Source: Thioalkalivibrio sp. AKL19 (GTDB lineage: Bacteria > Pseudomonadota > Gammaproteobacteria > Ectothiorhodospirales > Ectothiorhodospiraceae). Taken from it: a DNA stretch of 64,000 nt. Position 1 is the first letter of the stretch. Each line of letters starts with the position of its first letter. Position numbers and translations under genes: made by a program. The stretch is taken from contig NZ_ATUK01000010.1 of assembly GCF_000420165.1 (NCBI RefSeq), forward strand, positions 186,001 through 250,000. Reading direction: 5' to 3'. The notes under the pieces are model-generated. The model ran no database searches. It saw only the letters and a list, made by a program, of their open reading frames with translations, and had not been told where the DNA came from. Of the stretch, positions 27,375 through 36,209 are shown piece by piece.

Positions 27375-28873
27375 GACCGACACCCAACTCGTGGCCGTGG
27401 CTCGCGCGCCACTACGGCGCGATCCTGCTGGCCGTTCTGCTGGTCAAGATCGGCATGGCATGGGCGCTGCCGATCACCGGCGACGAGGCCTATTTCCTCA
27501 TCTGGGGCCATCACCCGGATCTGGGCTATTACGACCACCCGCCGATGATCGGCTGGTGGCTTGGCGCCACCCTGCCGCTGTCGGACCACCCGCTGGCGAT
27601 CCGCGCCCTGGGCATCTTCGCCTCGATGGCCCCGGCGCTTGCGGTCTTTCTCTGGTGGCGACATACCGATCCGGTCCGGGCGCGCCTGGTCTCGCTGCTG
27701 GCGCTGTTCATGCCGCTGTTCTTCATCGCGGTCATCACCGCGACGGACACCCCGCTGATCCTGTTCGCCCTGCTCGCCACCGGCCTCGCCTGGCTGGCGC
27801 TGCGCACCGGGCGCGCGGCCTATTTCCTGCTCGCCGGGCTGGCCCTGGGGCTGGCGTTCCTGTCCAAGTACTTCGCGGTGCTCCTGGGCATCGCGCTGGG
27901 GCTGCACATCCTGCTGTTCGCGCGGCAGCACTGGCGCGGCCTCTTGCTGATCATCCTCGGCGTGGTGCCGGCGGTCGCCCTCAACCTGTACTGGAACTGG
28001 GACAACTGCTGGTACAACGTGATGTTCAACGTCGTGAACCGGCATGGCGACGGCGGCTTCGATCCGGGCAACTGGCTCACCTACGCGATCCTGCTCGTCT
28101 ATCTGTTCACGCCCTGGCTGCTGTGGTTCTACGCCCGCCAGTGGCGCGCCCTGGCCGCCGGCATCCGCGAGCACCAACTGGGCGTGTTCCTCTCCGCCGG
28201 GCTGATCCCGCTGATCCTGTTTGCCCTGCTCGCCCCGTTCAAGAGCATCGGGCTGCACTGGCTCGCCGCCTTCGCGCCCTTCCTGCTGCTGCCCGCGCTG
28301 TTCCTGGCCCGACGCTCGCTGACGCTTGGCGTCTGGCTCTCCGGGGGCCTGGCGATGCTGCACGCCGTCGCGATCCTGACCCTCGCGCTGATGCCGGTGG
28401 AATGGCTGAAGGGCCAGGACCGCTACGCCGACGCCGTGTTCTACCTGGCCCCGGAATCGGTGGCCGGGGTGGTGGGCGAATACGACGCGGACTGGCACGT
28501 CTTCACCCGCAGCTACTCGCGCTCGGCGGTACTGGGCTACTACGCCGGCCGCGAGGTCGGGGTGTTCGGCCCCGGCTCGCACTATGGCCGCCAGGACGAC
28601 CTGCTTACCGACTTCCGCGCCCTGGACGGTGCCAACCTGCTCTACGTCCCCACCCGCGGCGAGCTGGACCCGGCGCATGTGGAGCCCTTCTTCGACGAGG
28701 TGCGCATACGCGAAGTCACCATCCGCGGCGTCGACTGGACCCTCGCGGAGGGCCGCGGCTTCGACTACGCCGCCTACCACGATCGCGTCCTGGAGCCCGT
28801 GCTCGCGCGCTACTACGACTTCCCGGACTGGCTACCCGAGGGCCGCTGCGCCTTCACCGACCGCTACAACTAG
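27371..28873 (+). CDS. GT-C family membrane glycosyltransferase (ArnT/PMT-like)
   Basis: 500 residues from a GTG that overlaps the HAD gene stop. About eleven hydrophobic segments and the GT-C motif ITGDEAYF near residue 37, with HHPDLGYYDHPPM following. This pattern is that of GT39/GT83 (PMT_2) enzymes using polyprenyl-phosphate sugars as donors on the periplasmic face. The C-terminal soluble part (about 385-500) is periplasmic. Being last in a cluster that makes polyprenyl-phosphate arabinose, it is the likely arabinosyltransferase. The acceptor (pilin, LPS or other) is not shown. A terminator follows. Confidence 0.82.
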   Translation: MRPTPNSWPWLARHYGAILLAVLLVKIGMAWALPITGDEAYFLIWGHHPDLGYYDHPPMIGWWLGATLPLSDHPLAIRALGIFASMAPALAVFLWWRHTDPVRARLVSLLALFMPLFFIAVITATDTPLILFALLATGLAWLALRTGRAAYFLLAGLALGLAFLSKYFAVLLGIALGLHILLFARQHWRGLLLIILGVVPAVALNLYWNWDNCWYNVMFNVVNRHGDGGFDPGNWLTYAILLVYLFTPWLLWFYARQWRALAAGIREHQLGVFLSAGLIPLILFALLAPFKSIGLHWLAAFAPFLLLPALFLARRSLTLGVWLSGGLAMLHAVAILTLALMPVEWLKGQDRYADAVFYLAPESVAGVVGEYDADWHVFTRSYSRSAVLGYYAGREVGVFGPGSHYGRQDDLLTDFRALDGANLLYVPTRGELDPAHVEPFFDEVRIREVTIRGVDWTLAEGRGFDYAAYHDRVLEPVLARYYDFPDWLPEGRCAFTDRYN

Positions 28874-28882
28874 GCCCCAATC

Positions 28883-28906
28883 GCCCCGTCGTTGACGGGG
28901 GCTTTC
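28883..28906 (+). terminator. terminator after the arabinose cluster
   Basis: CCCCGTC-GTT-GACGGGG stem-loop followed by GCTTTCG, ten bases after the glycosyltransferase stop. Confidence 0.7.
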
Positions 28907-29003
28907 GCCGTCGGGATACTCGAGACCAGTGGCATCTCTCTCGATGTTTCTCACGGATGGCGAAAGGACTCGCGGCCAGGTGACCCCCGAACCAGGACCC
29001 TTG

Positions 29004-30041
29004 ATGGTGAATTCAATGATCCGGCGATCCCGTCACAAGGTCGTCGTGTCCCCGTGGTGGCGGCATGCCGCGATTGTTCTGGTCGCAGCAGTCTTGTTAC
29101 TGGCCGCGTGCGGGACTCGCGACGAACCACCCCTGCGGGTCGCCACCATCGAGTGGATCGGGTATCAGCCCCTGAACATCGCCCTGGAACGGGGTGAACT
29201 GCCGCGCGACGAAATCCGGCTGGCTCACTTCACGTCCAACACCGAATCCCTGCGGGCATTCCGTAACGGCAACGTCGATGTGGCCGCGCTGACACTGGAC
29301 GAAGCCCTGCTGCTGCGTGCCGATGGGCACGACATCCGGGTCATCCTCCTGATGGACTATTCCCACGGTGCGGACAGCATCCTGGCCCGCCCGGGCATCG
29401 GGACGCTCGCCGAACTCGAAGGTCGGCGCGTTGGAGTCGAGAACTCGGCCGCAACCGCTTACCTGCTGGCACGCGGGCTGGAGCACGCCGATCTCGATGC
29501 CGACGCGGTGGAGGTGATTCGAGTGGATGCCGGACGCCATGCGGAGGCCTTCCGCCGCGGCGAAGTCGATGCCCTGGCCACCTTCGAACCGATCCGCAGC
29601 CGCCTGTTGCAGGAAGGGGCCGTGGAGTTGTTCGACAGCACCCGCATCCCGGGCGAGATCGTCGACGTACTGGTCGCACATCGCTCGGCCCTGCAAATCC
29701 ACCGGAGACACTTGGCGGACCTGGTGAACGCCTGGTTTCGGGCCCTGAACCATCTGGAACAGGACCCCGTGGATGCGCGCACGATCATCGCGCGTCATAC
29801 CGAGCTTTCCCCGGAGCACCTGCAGCAGGCGCTGGACGGGGTGCAATTTCCGTCGCTCGCGGACAACTGCCGCGCCCTGGCGGACCAGGGCCAAATGCTG
29901 CAAGACACCACCGCTCGGCTGGTCGAGCATATGCGCAAGAATAATCTTCTGTTCGGGGTTGTGGAACTGGACACCCTGTTCGATGACCAGGTCGTACAAT
30001 CGGCGGGATGCCCCGCCGGGTCGACGGGGCATGCTGGATGA
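29004..30041 (+). CDS. periplasmic solute-binding lipoprotein (NMT1/SsuA type)
   Basis: 345 residues. The ATG at 29004 has AGGA six bases upstream. A positively charged n-region and hydrophobic stretch lead to lipobox LAAC with Cys36. The mature part opens RVATIEWIGYQPLNIA and later has VDVAALTLDEALLLRADG and RRVGVENSAATAYLLARGL, a pattern of ABC-type nitrate/sulfonate/thiamine-precursor binding proteins. No permease or ATPase is nearby. The downstream c-di-GMP protein starts inside its stop codon (ATGA), so it likely acts as a sensor feeding that protein rather than as part of a transporter. Confidence 0.85.
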   Translation: MVNSMIRRSRHKVVVSPWWRHAAIVLVAAVLLLAACGTRDEPPLRVATIEWIGYQPLNIALERGELPRDEIRLAHFTSNTESLRAFRNGNVDVAALTLDEALLLRADGHDIRVILLMDYSHGADSILARPGIGTLAELEGRRVGVENSAATAYLLARGLEHADLDADAVEVIRVDAGRHAEAFRRGEVDALATFEPIRSRLLQEGAVELFDSTRIPGEIVDVLVAHRSALQIHRRHLADLVNAWFRALNHLEQDPVDARTIIARHTELSPEHLQQALDGVQFPSLADNCRALADQGQMLQDTTARLVEHMRKNNLLFGVVELDTLFDDQVVQSAGCPAGSTGHAG

Positions 30042-32935
30042 CCCGCTGGCTCTACCGATTCCCGGTCAATGTCGCACTGCCCCTCCTGCTGTTCGTGGCG
30101 GCCCTGGTCCTGGCGACGCTTTACACGGTCGCGCTGATCGAAGACCAGAAGGAAGCCATCCTGACGAATGCCGAGCGCGAACTGACCACCGAGATCAGCC
30201 GTCTACAGCGCCTCGTACAAGCCGCCATCAGCCAGTCCGATACCGCCCGAGTCCAGGAAGAGGTTGCCGCCCTGGGTCCGGATATACGGGTCAGCCTGGC
30301 ACGGGTCATCGACGACCAGGACCGGGTTCTGGCCGCCCTGGATCGCAGTACAGTGGGGCAGCCTCTGATAAACAGCCGGCAGGGGGTTGACACCACTGCA
30401 CTCGAGGAACCGATCCGCGACCTCCTGTCAGCGGCACGCGCACAGCGCGCGGCACGGGTACGACACGTCCCCGAAAGCACCGCCCTGATCGCCGTCGCCC
30501 ATCTCGAGATCATCGGGCCGGCCGCCCGGCTCGGACCCAGTCCTTCAGGTGCGATCATCCTCGTCTGGGACCTGTCCTACCCGTTCACTCAGGCGCGCGA
30601 GGCGGCCCTTCAGTCAGCCGCACTCATGAGCCCCGTGCTGCTGGCTGCGTTCATTGCACTGTGGTGGCTGCTGTACAGCGTGCTCGGCCGACGCCTGAGC
30701 CTGCTGACCCACGCCGCCGAGCGCATCGCCGCCGGCGAGACCCGACAGCGTGCAGAGGTCACGGGCAACGACGAGATCGGGCGTCTGGCCGGCGCGTTCA
30801 ACCGCATGACGGACAGCCTGGTCGCGGAACAGGAGGCCCTGCGGACCAGCGAACAGCGTCTGCATCTGGCGCAGACCTATGCGGGGATCGGGAGCTGGGA
30901 GTGGAACATCGCCAGTGACCGTGTGATCTGGACCGAACAGACCTATCGCCTGTTCGGGGTGGAACCGGATGACCCGGACATCTCCTTCCAGCGCTACCTG
31001 GATCAGATCCTGCCCGAGGATCGCGAACGGGTGCGCGAAGCGATCCACTCGGCGTTCGAGACCGGTGAGCGCTATGTGGTGGAACACCGCCTGCGCGGCC
31101 CGGATGGCGAGATCCGCTGGGTTCTGGGCCAGGGCAACACCTTGCGTGATGCCGCCGGGAAGCCCATGCGGATGTACGGCGTGGTCCAGGACATCACCCA
31201 GACCAAGCAGGCCGAAGAGGCCCTGTTCCGCGAGAAGGAACACGCCCAGGTCACCCTGTCCTCGATCGGCGATGGCGTGATCACCACCGACACCGAAGGC
31301 TGCGTCCGTTTCCTGAATCCGGTGGCCGAATACCTCACCGGCCATGACAACGAAAGCGCCCGTGGCAAGCCACTGACCGAAGTCTTCCGGATTCTCAACG
31401 AATTCTCGCGTCAACCGGCCATCGATCCGGTCGCACGCTGTCTGCGCGAAGGACGCATCGTGGGCCTGGCCAATCACACGATCCTGCTGCGTACGGACGG
31501 GGAGGAGTTCGCCATCGAGGACTCGGCTGCCCCCATCCGCGCGCGCGACGGCGAGATCACGGGTGTCGTCCTGGTGTTCCACGACGTCACTCATGCGCGC
31601 GATCTGGCCAACCAGCTCTCCTGGCAGGCCACACACGACCCGTTGACCCAGTTGCCCAACCGACGGATGTTCGAGGACCGCCTGCAGCAACTGGTCGCGG
31701 GGCCGGAAAACCCGACCGGGTCCGAACATCACACGCTGCTCTATATCGACCTCGACCAGTTCAAGGTGGTCAATGACATTGCCGGCCATCCCGCCGGCGA
31801 CCAGATGATCCGCCAGGTGGGCAGTCTGATGCTGGATCAGGTTCGCGAAACCGACCTGCTGGCCCGTCTGGGCGGCGACGAGTTCGGTGTGATCCTCGCC
31901 CATTGTGATGTCGGGCATGCGCGGCGCGTGGCGGATGCCATCCACTCCGTGCTGGACGAATTCCGCTTCAGCTGGGAGGAGCGCATATTCCGCATCAGCG
32001 CCAGCATTGGCATCCTCGAATTCCGCCCCGGGGCCCAAACCGTGGCCGAGCTGCTGAGCCGCGCCGACATGGCCGTCTATGCAGCGAAGAACGCGGGCCG
32101 CCACCGCTCGCATGTCTTCCATCGCGACGATGCCGACCTCCAGCAGCATCATCGCGAAATGGACTGGGCCACTCAGATCTCGGAGGCCGTGGAACACGAC
32201 CGGCTGGTCCTGTTCGCGCAGGAGATCCATCCGCTGGCGGATCCGTCACCGGAATCTCCGCAACAGGGACTGGCATTCGAGATCCTGGTGCGGCTGCGCG
32301 ACGCGGAAGGCAACCTGATCGCACCCGGCGTGTTTCTCCCGGCGGCCGAGCGCTTCAATCTGATCAGCATCGTCGATCGCTGGATCATCACCCGCGCCTT
32401 CTCGATGGTGGCTGCCCATATCGTTAAGCACGGCGAACACAGCATCCGTCACTGCGCGATCAACCTCTCGGGCGGCACGCTTGGCGATGAAAGCCTGTTG
32501 CCGTTCATCAAGAACCAGCTCAGTCTGCACCACCTGCCGCCGTCCATCTTCTGCTTCGAGATCACCGAGACCTCGGCCATTTCCAACTTCCAGGCCGCCC
32601 TCCGCTTTATACGTGATCTACGCGCCATGGGGTGTCGCTTCGCCCTTGATGACTTCGGTTCGGGACTCTCATCGTTTGCCTATCTGAAGACCCTGCCGGT
32701 CGACTTCCTGAAGATCGACGGCAGCTTCGTGCGCGGCATTGATCAGGACCCGGTGAACCGTGCTCTGGTCGGTAACATTCACAGCATCAGCCGGTTGCTG
32801 GACAAACAGACCATCGCCGAATTCGCCGAGGACGCCCCGACCATTGCTCGGCTGCGCGAACTGCGGGTGGACTTCGCCCAGGGCTACGGACTCCATCGCC
32901 CCGAACCTCTGGAGGATCTTCTGGACAAAACCTGA
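30038..32935 (+). CDS. membrane GGDEF/EAL protein with HAMP and PAS domains
   Basis: 965 residues. Membrane segments at about 9-31 and 195-217 flank a periplasmic domain. HAMP (about 218-270), two PAS-type domains (about 285-395 with IGSWEWNIA; about 400-520), GGDEF with the intact motif LGGDEF, and EAL with first motif EIL (EILVRL) and DDFGSG follow. The Glu of EAL and the DDFGxG loop are kept, so both diguanylate cyclase and phosphodiesterase activity are possible. The ATG overlaps the stop of the binding lipoprotein gene. The periplasmic domain probably reads that protein's state. The end of the gene runs to 32935 with no terminator clear. Confidence 0.92.
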   Translation: MTRWLYRFPVNVALPLLLFVAALVLATLYTVALIEDQKEAILTNAERELTTEISRLQRLVQAAISQSDTARVQEEVAALGPDIRVSLARVIDDQDRVLAALDRSTVGQPLINSRQGVDTTALEEPIRDLLSAARAQRAARVRHVPESTALIAVAHLEIIGPAARLGPSPSGAIILVWDLSYPFTQAREAALQSAALMSPVLLAAFIALWWLLYSVLGRRLSLLTHAAERIAAGETRQRAEVTGNDEIGRLAGAFNRMTDSLVAEQEALRTSEQRLHLAQTYAGIGSWEWNIASDRVIWTEQTYRLFGVEPDDPDISFQRYLDQILPEDRERVREAIHSAFETGERYVVEHRLRGPDGEIRWVLGQGNTLRDAAGKPMRMYGVVQDITQTKQAEEALFREKEHAQVTLSSIGDGVITTDTEGCVRFLNPVAEYLTGHDNESARGKPLTEVFRILNEFSRQPAIDPVARCLREGRIVGLANHTILLRTDGEEFAIEDSAAPIRARDGEITGVVLVFHDVTHARDLANQLSWQATHDPLTQLPNRRMFEDRLQQLVAGPENPTGSEHHTLLYIDLDQFKVVNDIAGHPAGDQMIRQVGSLMLDQVRETDLLARLGGDEFGVILAHCDVGHARRVADAIHSVLDEFRFSWEERIFRISASIGILEFRPGAQTVAELLSRADMAVYAAKNAGRHRSHVFHRDDADLQQHHREMDWATQISEAVEHDRLVLFAQEIHPLADPSPESPQQGLAFEILVRLRDAEGNLIAPGVFLPAAERFNLISIVDRWIITRAFSMVAAHIVKHGEHSIRHCAINLSGGTLGDESLLPFIKNQLSLHHLPPSIFCFEITETSAISNFQAALRFIRDLRAMGCRFALDDFGSGLSSFAYLKTLPVDFLKIDGSFVRGIDQDPVNRALVGNIHSISRLLDKQTIAEFAEDAPTIARLRELRVDFAQGYGLHRPEPLEDLLDKT

Positions 32936-33007
32936 GCGCCTTCAGGGCACCCGCTTGCGTGGCGCGCTAGAGTAGGACCACGTTTCAACATCGGAGCGAC
33001 CCCTGTC

Positions 33008-33577
33008 ATGCCTATGGCCATCCAGTCTTTTCCCCACGCCCGCCGCAGCCCTTTCGTTGCCATTGTTGCCCTGCTGCTCACGGCCCTCGCCGCCCCGGGG
33101 GCGGCACAGGACATGGGACAACCCGGCCAACCGCAGCAACCCGCGCAGCAGGAGCCGGAAACCACCGTCTACCAGGACTGGGAGGTCGCCTGTATCGACA
33201 CCCCGAACGGCGAGCGCTGCCGGATGCAGCAGACGCTGCAGATCCAGGACGAACAGGCCCAGGGCCTGTTCCTGCAGGCGACCGTGCGTCGCGAGGGCGA
33301 GCAGCACGTGATCGAGGTGCTGGTGCCGCTGGGCGTGGATCTGCGACCCGGCATCCGCATGCAGGTCGATGACGCGGGCGAGGAGATGGACGCCGGCTTC
33401 GTGACCTGCGTGCAGCAGGGCTGTGTCGCCGGACGCGAACTGAACAGTCGGCAGATGAGCGCGCTGCGCGGTGGACAGGCCCTGACGGTGGCCTTCCGCG
33501 CCCTGCACCAGGAACAGCCGTTCGTCTTTGACGTGTCCCTGATGGGCTTCACCGACGCCAGCAACCAGTTGCAGTAA
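33008..33577 (+). CDS. IalB-like (invasion-associated locus B) periplasmic protein
   Basis: 189 residues with a signal peptide (Ala-rich hydrophobic stretch ending PGAAQ) and a Gln/Pro-rich linker. The core VYQDWEVACIDTPNGERCRM, VLVPLGVDLRPGIRMQVD and GCVAGRELNSRQ shows the IalB family pattern with paired cysteines (C-x7-8-C; FVTCVQQGCVAG). The family is periplasmic or surface-associated, of unclear biochemical role. A second ATG six bases downstream is possible. It precedes the Mrp operon but is probably independent. Confidence 0.82.
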   Translation: MPMAIQSFPHARRSPFVAIVALLLTALAAPGAAQDMGQPGQPQQPAQQEPETTVYQDWEVACIDTPNGERCRMQQTLQIQDEQAQGLFLQATVRREGEQHVIEVLVPLGVDLRPGIRMQVDDAGEEMDAGFVTCVQQGCVAGRELNSRQMSALRGGQALTVAFRALHQEQPFVFDVSLMGFTDASNQLQ

Positions 33578-33619
33578 CCCGGACACCCGTCCACGGCCGA
33601 ACCGTCAGGCGACTCAACG

Positions 33620-34183
33620 ATGGCACGCGCATTGGCCCCGCGCCAACCGGATCGCGGCTTCCCCGGGCGCGGGCGGTCACGCACCCGGCGGGCGGTCGCG
33701 ACAATGGCCGCGGCCGCAATGCTGTGGTGGATCCTCGCCGGCAGCGGGGCGCTCCTGGAGCCGCTGGCGCTGCTCGCCATCCTGCTGGCCGGGGTCACCA
33801 GCCTGCTTCTGCCGGCCGGGCGCCCGCTCCCGTTGCGGCTCCGCGCCCTCCCGGGCCTTCTCGGATTTTTCCTGCGCAGCTCGTTCCTGGGCGGACTGGA
33901 TGTCGCGCGTCGCGCACTGGACCCGCGCCTGCCGATCGATCCCGGCTTCGTGACCTATCGGGCCGATCTGGCCCATGGTCCGCCCCTGACCCTGTTCATG
34001 GCCGTGATCAGTCTCCTGCCCGGCACGCTCAGCGTGCGCCTGGAAGGGCGGCTGCTGACGCTGCATGTACTGGACCGCCATGCCGACACCCGCGCGGCAC
34101 TGAGCACGCTGGAACGCCGCATCCGCGCGGCCTTCCGCGATCCGCGGCACCGGCGGAACGATACCAACGGGGAGACGCCATGA
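33620..34183 (+). CDS. mrpE: Na+/H+ antiporter subunit E (MrpE/MnhE)
   Basis: 187 residues, first gene of the Mrp operon. Two or three hydrophobic segments (ATMAAAAMLWWILAG, LEPLALLAILLAGVTSLLLP) and a C-terminal cytoplasmic domain with SLLPGTLSVRLEGRLLTLHVLD, the MrpE signature. An Arg/Pro-rich N-terminal tail (about 1-27) is longer than usual. It stops inside the mrpF start (ATGA overlap). Mrp exchanges cytoplasmic Na+ for H+ and maintains pH homeostasis. Confidence 0.88.
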   Translation: MARALAPRQPDRGFPGRGRSRTRRAVATMAAAAMLWWILAGSGALLEPLALLAILLAGVTSLLLPAGRPLPLRLRALPGLLGFFLRSSFLGGLDVARRALDPRLPIDPGFVTYRADLAHGPPLTLFMAVISLLPGTLSVRLEGRLLTLHVLDRHADTRAALSTLERRIRAAFRDPRHRRNDTNGETP

Positions 34184-34506
34184 GCCTCTTCTACCTGTTC
34201 GCAGCACTGTTCCTGCTGGGCACGATCCTGCTGGGTCTAGTCCGTGTGTTGCGCGGTCCGGGCTCCGGTGACCGGATGCTGGCGGCACAGCTGTTCGGCA
34301 CCACCGGCGTGACGATCCTGCTACTGCTCTCGCTGGCTCTGGAGGAATCCGCCCTGGTGGATGTGGCGCTGGTCTTTGCGCTGCTGGCAGTCGTCGCGGC
34401 CGTGGCCTTCGTCCGCCAGCACGGCCTGCCAGAACCGCCGGATACCCCGACCCACCGCCAACAGCCGGAATCCGCCAAGCCGAAGGAGCCAAACGATGAT
34501 CGCTAA
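34180..34506 (+). CDS. mrpF: Na+/H+ antiporter subunit F (MrpF)
   Basis: 108 residues with three membrane helices. LVRVLRGPGSGDRMLAAQLFG is the family motif (R-x-L-x-GP...DR). A proline/Glu-rich soluble tail follows the third helix, longer than in Bacillus MrpF. It overlaps mrpE (4 bases) and mrpG (11 bases). Confidence 0.9.
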   Translation: MSLFYLFAALFLLGTILLGLVRVLRGPGSGDRMLAAQLFGTTGVTILLLLSLALEESALVDVALVFALLAVVAAVAFVRQHGLPEPPDTPTHRQQPESAKPKEPNDDR

Positions 34507-34792
34507 TACCCTGACCGTGATACTGATCCTGGCAGGGCTTGTTTTCTTCGCGGCCGGCACCGCCGGGATGCTGCGCTTTCCCGACGTCTACTCGCGCCTG
34601 CATGCGCTGACCAAGGCGGACAACGTCGGGCTCGGGCTGGTGGTGCTCGGGCTGATGTTCCAGGCCAGCGGACCGTCGGATATCCTCAAGCTGCTGCTGA
34701 TCTGGCTTCTGGTCCTGGCCGCGGGGACCACCGCCGCGCACATGGTGGCGCAACGGACCTGGACCCACGGAGAGTTCGAGTCGGATCGATGA
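34496..34792 (+). CDS. mrpG: Na+/H+ antiporter subunit G (MrpG)
   Basis: 98 residues, three hydrophobic segments; GTAGMLRFPDVYSRLHALTKAD is the strongly conserved MrpG pattern. GGAG lies ten bases upstream of the ATG. It overlaps mrpF and the next gene by 11 and 4 bases. Confidence 0.92.
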   Translation: MIANTLTVILILAGLVFFAAGTAGMLRFPDVYSRLHALTKADNVGLGLVVLGLMFQASGPSDILKLLLIWLLVLAAGTTAAHMVAQRTWTHGEFESDR

Positions 34793-35784
34793 ACGCCCTG
34801 CTGGTCCTCTTCGATCTGGTCCTGCTGGCCGGCATCGTCGGGGTGGCCTGGCGCTGCCTGGCGAGCACCGACCTGTTTCGGGCCGTGGTGCTGTTCATCA
34901 CCTTCGGGTTGCTGCTGGCGCTGGCATGGGTGCGGCTGGAGGCGCCGGACATCGCGCTCGCCGAGGCCGCGATCGGCGCGGGCATCACCGGCGCCCTGCT
35001 CCTGGTCACGCTGGAACGCCTGCGCAGCATCATGGCCGAGCGGCGCAGTGGCCGCCCGCATACACCCCCGCCCGATCCCGCCGGGCCGCATGCCCTGCTG
35101 CGCGCCCTGCACGACCCGCCGCCCGAACGCCGGACCTTCATCCCTGCGCTGACATTCGCCCTGGTGGTCGGCGGCCTGCTGGCCACCGCGCTGTGGCACC
35201 AGCCGCAGTCGGTGGGCCTCGAGCCGGTGGTGGATGCCCACATGGACGTCTCGGGCGTCGATCACCCGGTCACCGCGGTGCTGCTGAACTTCCGCGCCTA
35301 CGACACCTTCCTCGAGCTGGCCATCGTGCTGATCGCGCTGCTCGGCGCATGGTCCCTTGGGCGACATGACCTGATCCCGGCGCGCCCGGCGCCGGGCCCG
35401 ATCCTCCCTGGCACCCTGCGGCTGCTGGTCCCGGTCGCGATCGTCACCGGGGTCTACGTGCTGTGGGCCGGGAGCCACGCCCCCGGCGGGGCCTTCCAGG
35501 CCGGCGCCATCCTTGGCGCGGCCGGCATCCTGCTGGTCCTGGCGCGACCGCACCAGCTGCCAATGGCGCCGGGGGTACCACTGCGCCTGGGTATAACCGC
35601 CGGCGTCGCCCTGTTCCTGCTGGTGGGGGTGTACGGCCTTGCCGCCGGGCACGGCTTCCTCGGCTATGCCGAGGCCTGGGCCTATCCCCTGATCATCCTG
35701 ATCGAGGTCGCGGCGACGCTCTCCATCGCGCTGACCCTGGTGGCCCTGTTCGTGGCCGGGCGCCCGGCCGGGGACGACGCATGA
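34789..35784 (+). CDS. mrpB: fused MrpA C-terminal (DUF4040) and MrpB subunit
   Basis: 331 residues. The first third (LVLFDLVLLAGIVGVAWRCL, LFITFGLLLALAWVRLEAPD) matches the DUF4040 region at the end of MrpA. After a linker, the rest (TAVLLNFRAYDTFLELAIVL, GSHAPGGAFQAGAILGAAGI) is MrpB. In Bacillus these are parts of two proteins, so this is a rearranged subunit. The MrpA antiporter core is supplied by separate downstream genes. It overlaps its neighbours by four bases on both sides. Confidence 0.88.
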   Translation: MNALLVLFDLVLLAGIVGVAWRCLASTDLFRAVVLFITFGLLLALAWVRLEAPDIALAEAAIGAGITGALLLVTLERLRSIMAERRSGRPHTPPPDPAGPHALLRALHDPPPERRTFIPALTFALVVGGLLATALWHQPQSVGLEPVVDAHMDVSGVDHPVTAVLLNFRAYDTFLELAIVLIALLGAWSLGRHDLIPARPAPGPILPGTLRLLVPVAIVTGVYVLWAGSHAPGGAFQAGAILGAAGILLVLARPHQLPMAPGVPLRLGITAGVALFLLVGVYGLAAGHGFLGYAEAWAYPLIILIEVAATLSIALTLVALFVAGRPAGDDA

Positions 35785-36209
35785 GCGGCCTCGCCGAGAC
35801 GGTTGTCCACACCCTGGCCCCGGGCCTGCTCTATCCCACCGGGGGGGCAATCCTGTTCGCCCTCGGCCTGTACGGGCTGATCCGCCGGCACCATCTGGTG
35901 CTGCGCATCCTGGCCCTGAACATCATGGGCTCGGGCGTGTTCATGGTGCTGCTGGGCGTGGCGGCCCGCGGCGAGGGCCCGCCGGACCCGGTGGCGCAGG
36001 CCCTGACCCTGACCGGCATCGTGGTCGCGGTCAGCGCGACCGCCTTCGCCCTGGCCCTGGTGGTGCACCTGACGCGGCTGACCGGCCACGCAGTGATGCT
36101 GCCCGGCCCGCCGGACGACGACGCCCCGGTAGAGGACATCTCGCGCGAGGAACACCACGCCGATGGTGGCCCGGCCGATCCCCCCCCCGACGAGGATCGG
36201 CCCGCATGA
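35781..36209 (+). CDS. mrpC: Na+/H+ antiporter subunit C (MrpC, NuoK-like)
   Basis: 142 residues, three membrane helices related to NuoK: GLYGLIRRHHLVLRILALNI and DPVAQALTLTGIVVAVSATA are the conserved segments. An acidic tail (PDDDAPVEDISREEHHADGG) follows. ATGA overlaps at both ends. Confidence 0.92.
   Translation: MSGLAETVVHTLAPGLLYPTGGAILFALGLYGLIRRHHLVLRILALNIMGSGVFMVLLGVAARGEGPPDPVAQALTLTGIVVAVSATAFALALVVHLTRLTGHAVMLPGPPDDDAPVEDISREEHHADGGPADPPPDEDRPA

Noticed and set aside
30614-32230. 538-codon open frame on the minus strand
   Set aside because: Antisense of the GGDEF/EAL gene, with no start signal or family pattern.
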